A stretch of 5,782 nt of DNA from Haloarculaceae archaeon (lineage in GTDB: Archaea; Halobacteriota; Halobacteria; Halobacteriales; Haloarculaceae), in assembly GCA_018609945.1 (NCBI GenBank), contig JAHENO010000025.1, positions 1 through 5,782 on the forward strand, written 5' to 3'. The position numbers were made by a program, and so were the translations under genes. This document shows positions 5,484 to 5,782 of the stretch, one piece after another; within the stretch, counting starts at the first letter, position 1, and every line of letters begins with the position of its first letter. The notes under the pieces were generated by a model. The model was not told the DNA's origin, ran no database searches, and saw nothing but the letters and a program-made list of their open reading frames with translations.

Positions 5484-5782
5484 ATGATCGGTCTGTCCGA
5501 CGTGGAGGCGGCTCGCGAGCGGGTCGCGGAGACGGCACGGCACACGCCACTGGAGCATTCGCACACGTTCTCGGAGATGACGGGGGCCGACGTCCACCTG
5601 AAACTGGAGACCTTCCAGCGGACGGGGGCGTTCAAGATCCGGGGGGCGACCAACCGCATCGCGACCCTCGACGAGGCCCAACGCGAGGCGGGCGTGGTCA
5701 CGGCGAGCGCGGGCAACCACGCCCAGGGGGTCGCGCTGGCGGCCTCGCGGATGGGTGTCGACGCGACGGTCGTCATGCCCGA
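5484..5782 (+). CDS. ilvA: Threonine dehydratase (threonine ammonia-lyase), N-terminal fragment
   Basis: The first 99 codons of a fold-type II PLP enzyme cut by the right window edge. Visible motifs are RHTPLEHSHTFSEMTG (19-34), the HLKLETFQRTGAFKIRGA block (38-54 or so) in which K51 is the Schiff-base lysine, and the PLP phosphate-side loop VTASAGNHAQGVALAA (72-87). This combination is typical of threonine ammonia-lyase, which turns threonine into 2-oxobutanoate and ammonia, feeding isoleucine synthesis or threonine breakdown. Serine racemase and some serine dehydratases share these motifs, and whether a C-terminal regulatory ACT domain exists (biosynthetic against catabolic form) cannot be seen. 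The ATG at 5484 gives the usual N-terminal helix LSDVEAARERVAETARHTPL. It lies 58 bases after the glutaredoxin gene with its own TATA-like element. Confidence 0.9.
   Translation, partial: MIGLSDVEAARERVAETARHTPLEHSHTFSEMTGADVHLKLETFQRTGAFKIRGATNRIATLDEAQREAGVVTASAGNHAQGVALAASRMGVDATVVMP

Overview
The window is chromosomal DNA of a halophilic archaeon (class Halobacteria). GC content is high and the third codon position is strongly G/C. The proteins are rich in Asp and Glu, and several genes carry a TATA-like element about 25-30 bases before the start codon with no clear Shine-Dalgarno site, as expected for leaderless haloarchaeal transcripts. No genus is claimed.

Layout: (1) 1-165, minus: N-terminal 55 codons of a LarA-like (DUF2088) lactate racemase family protein, cut by the window edge. 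(2) 209-1105, minus: a tandem universal stress protein (UspA) domain protein, same strand as larA and 43 bases before it. (3) 1184-2191, plus, divergent from usp: a DUF3179 protein of unknown function. (4) 2227-3576, minus, convergent with DUF3179: an alpha-D-phosphohexomutase, probably phosphoglucosamine mutase. (5) 3674-4258, plus, divergent from the mutase: orotate phosphoribosyltransferase, pyrE. (6) 4262-4669, minus, 3 bases from the end of pyrE: a small winged-helix DNA-binding protein of the haloarchaeal HVO_A0114-like type. (7) 4694-4974, minus, just upstream of it: the broken remnant of a TumE-like (DUF6516) toxin, not visible as one open frame. (8) 5168-5425, plus: a small CPYC glutaredoxin. 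(9) 5484 to the end, plus: N-terminal 99 codons of a threonine dehydratase-like PLP enzyme.

Most of the window is housekeeping: amino-sugar supply (mutase), pyrimidine synthesis (pyrE), thiol redox (glutaredoxin), branched-chain amino acid entry or threonine breakdown (ilvA) and lactate isomer conversion (larA). Genes mostly stand alone in divergent or convergent pairs, so no long operon is evident.

The most notable region is 4262-5041. It looks like a two-gene toxin-antitoxin module inserted between pyrE and the glutaredoxin gene. The toxin gene has three independent lesions (no start codon, a one-base frameshift, an in-frame amber stop), while the regulator gene is intact. The 193 bases between the toxin remnant and the glutaredoxin gene hold several short perfect palindromes that could be operators. 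I saw no RNA genes, CRISPR arrays or insertion sequences.
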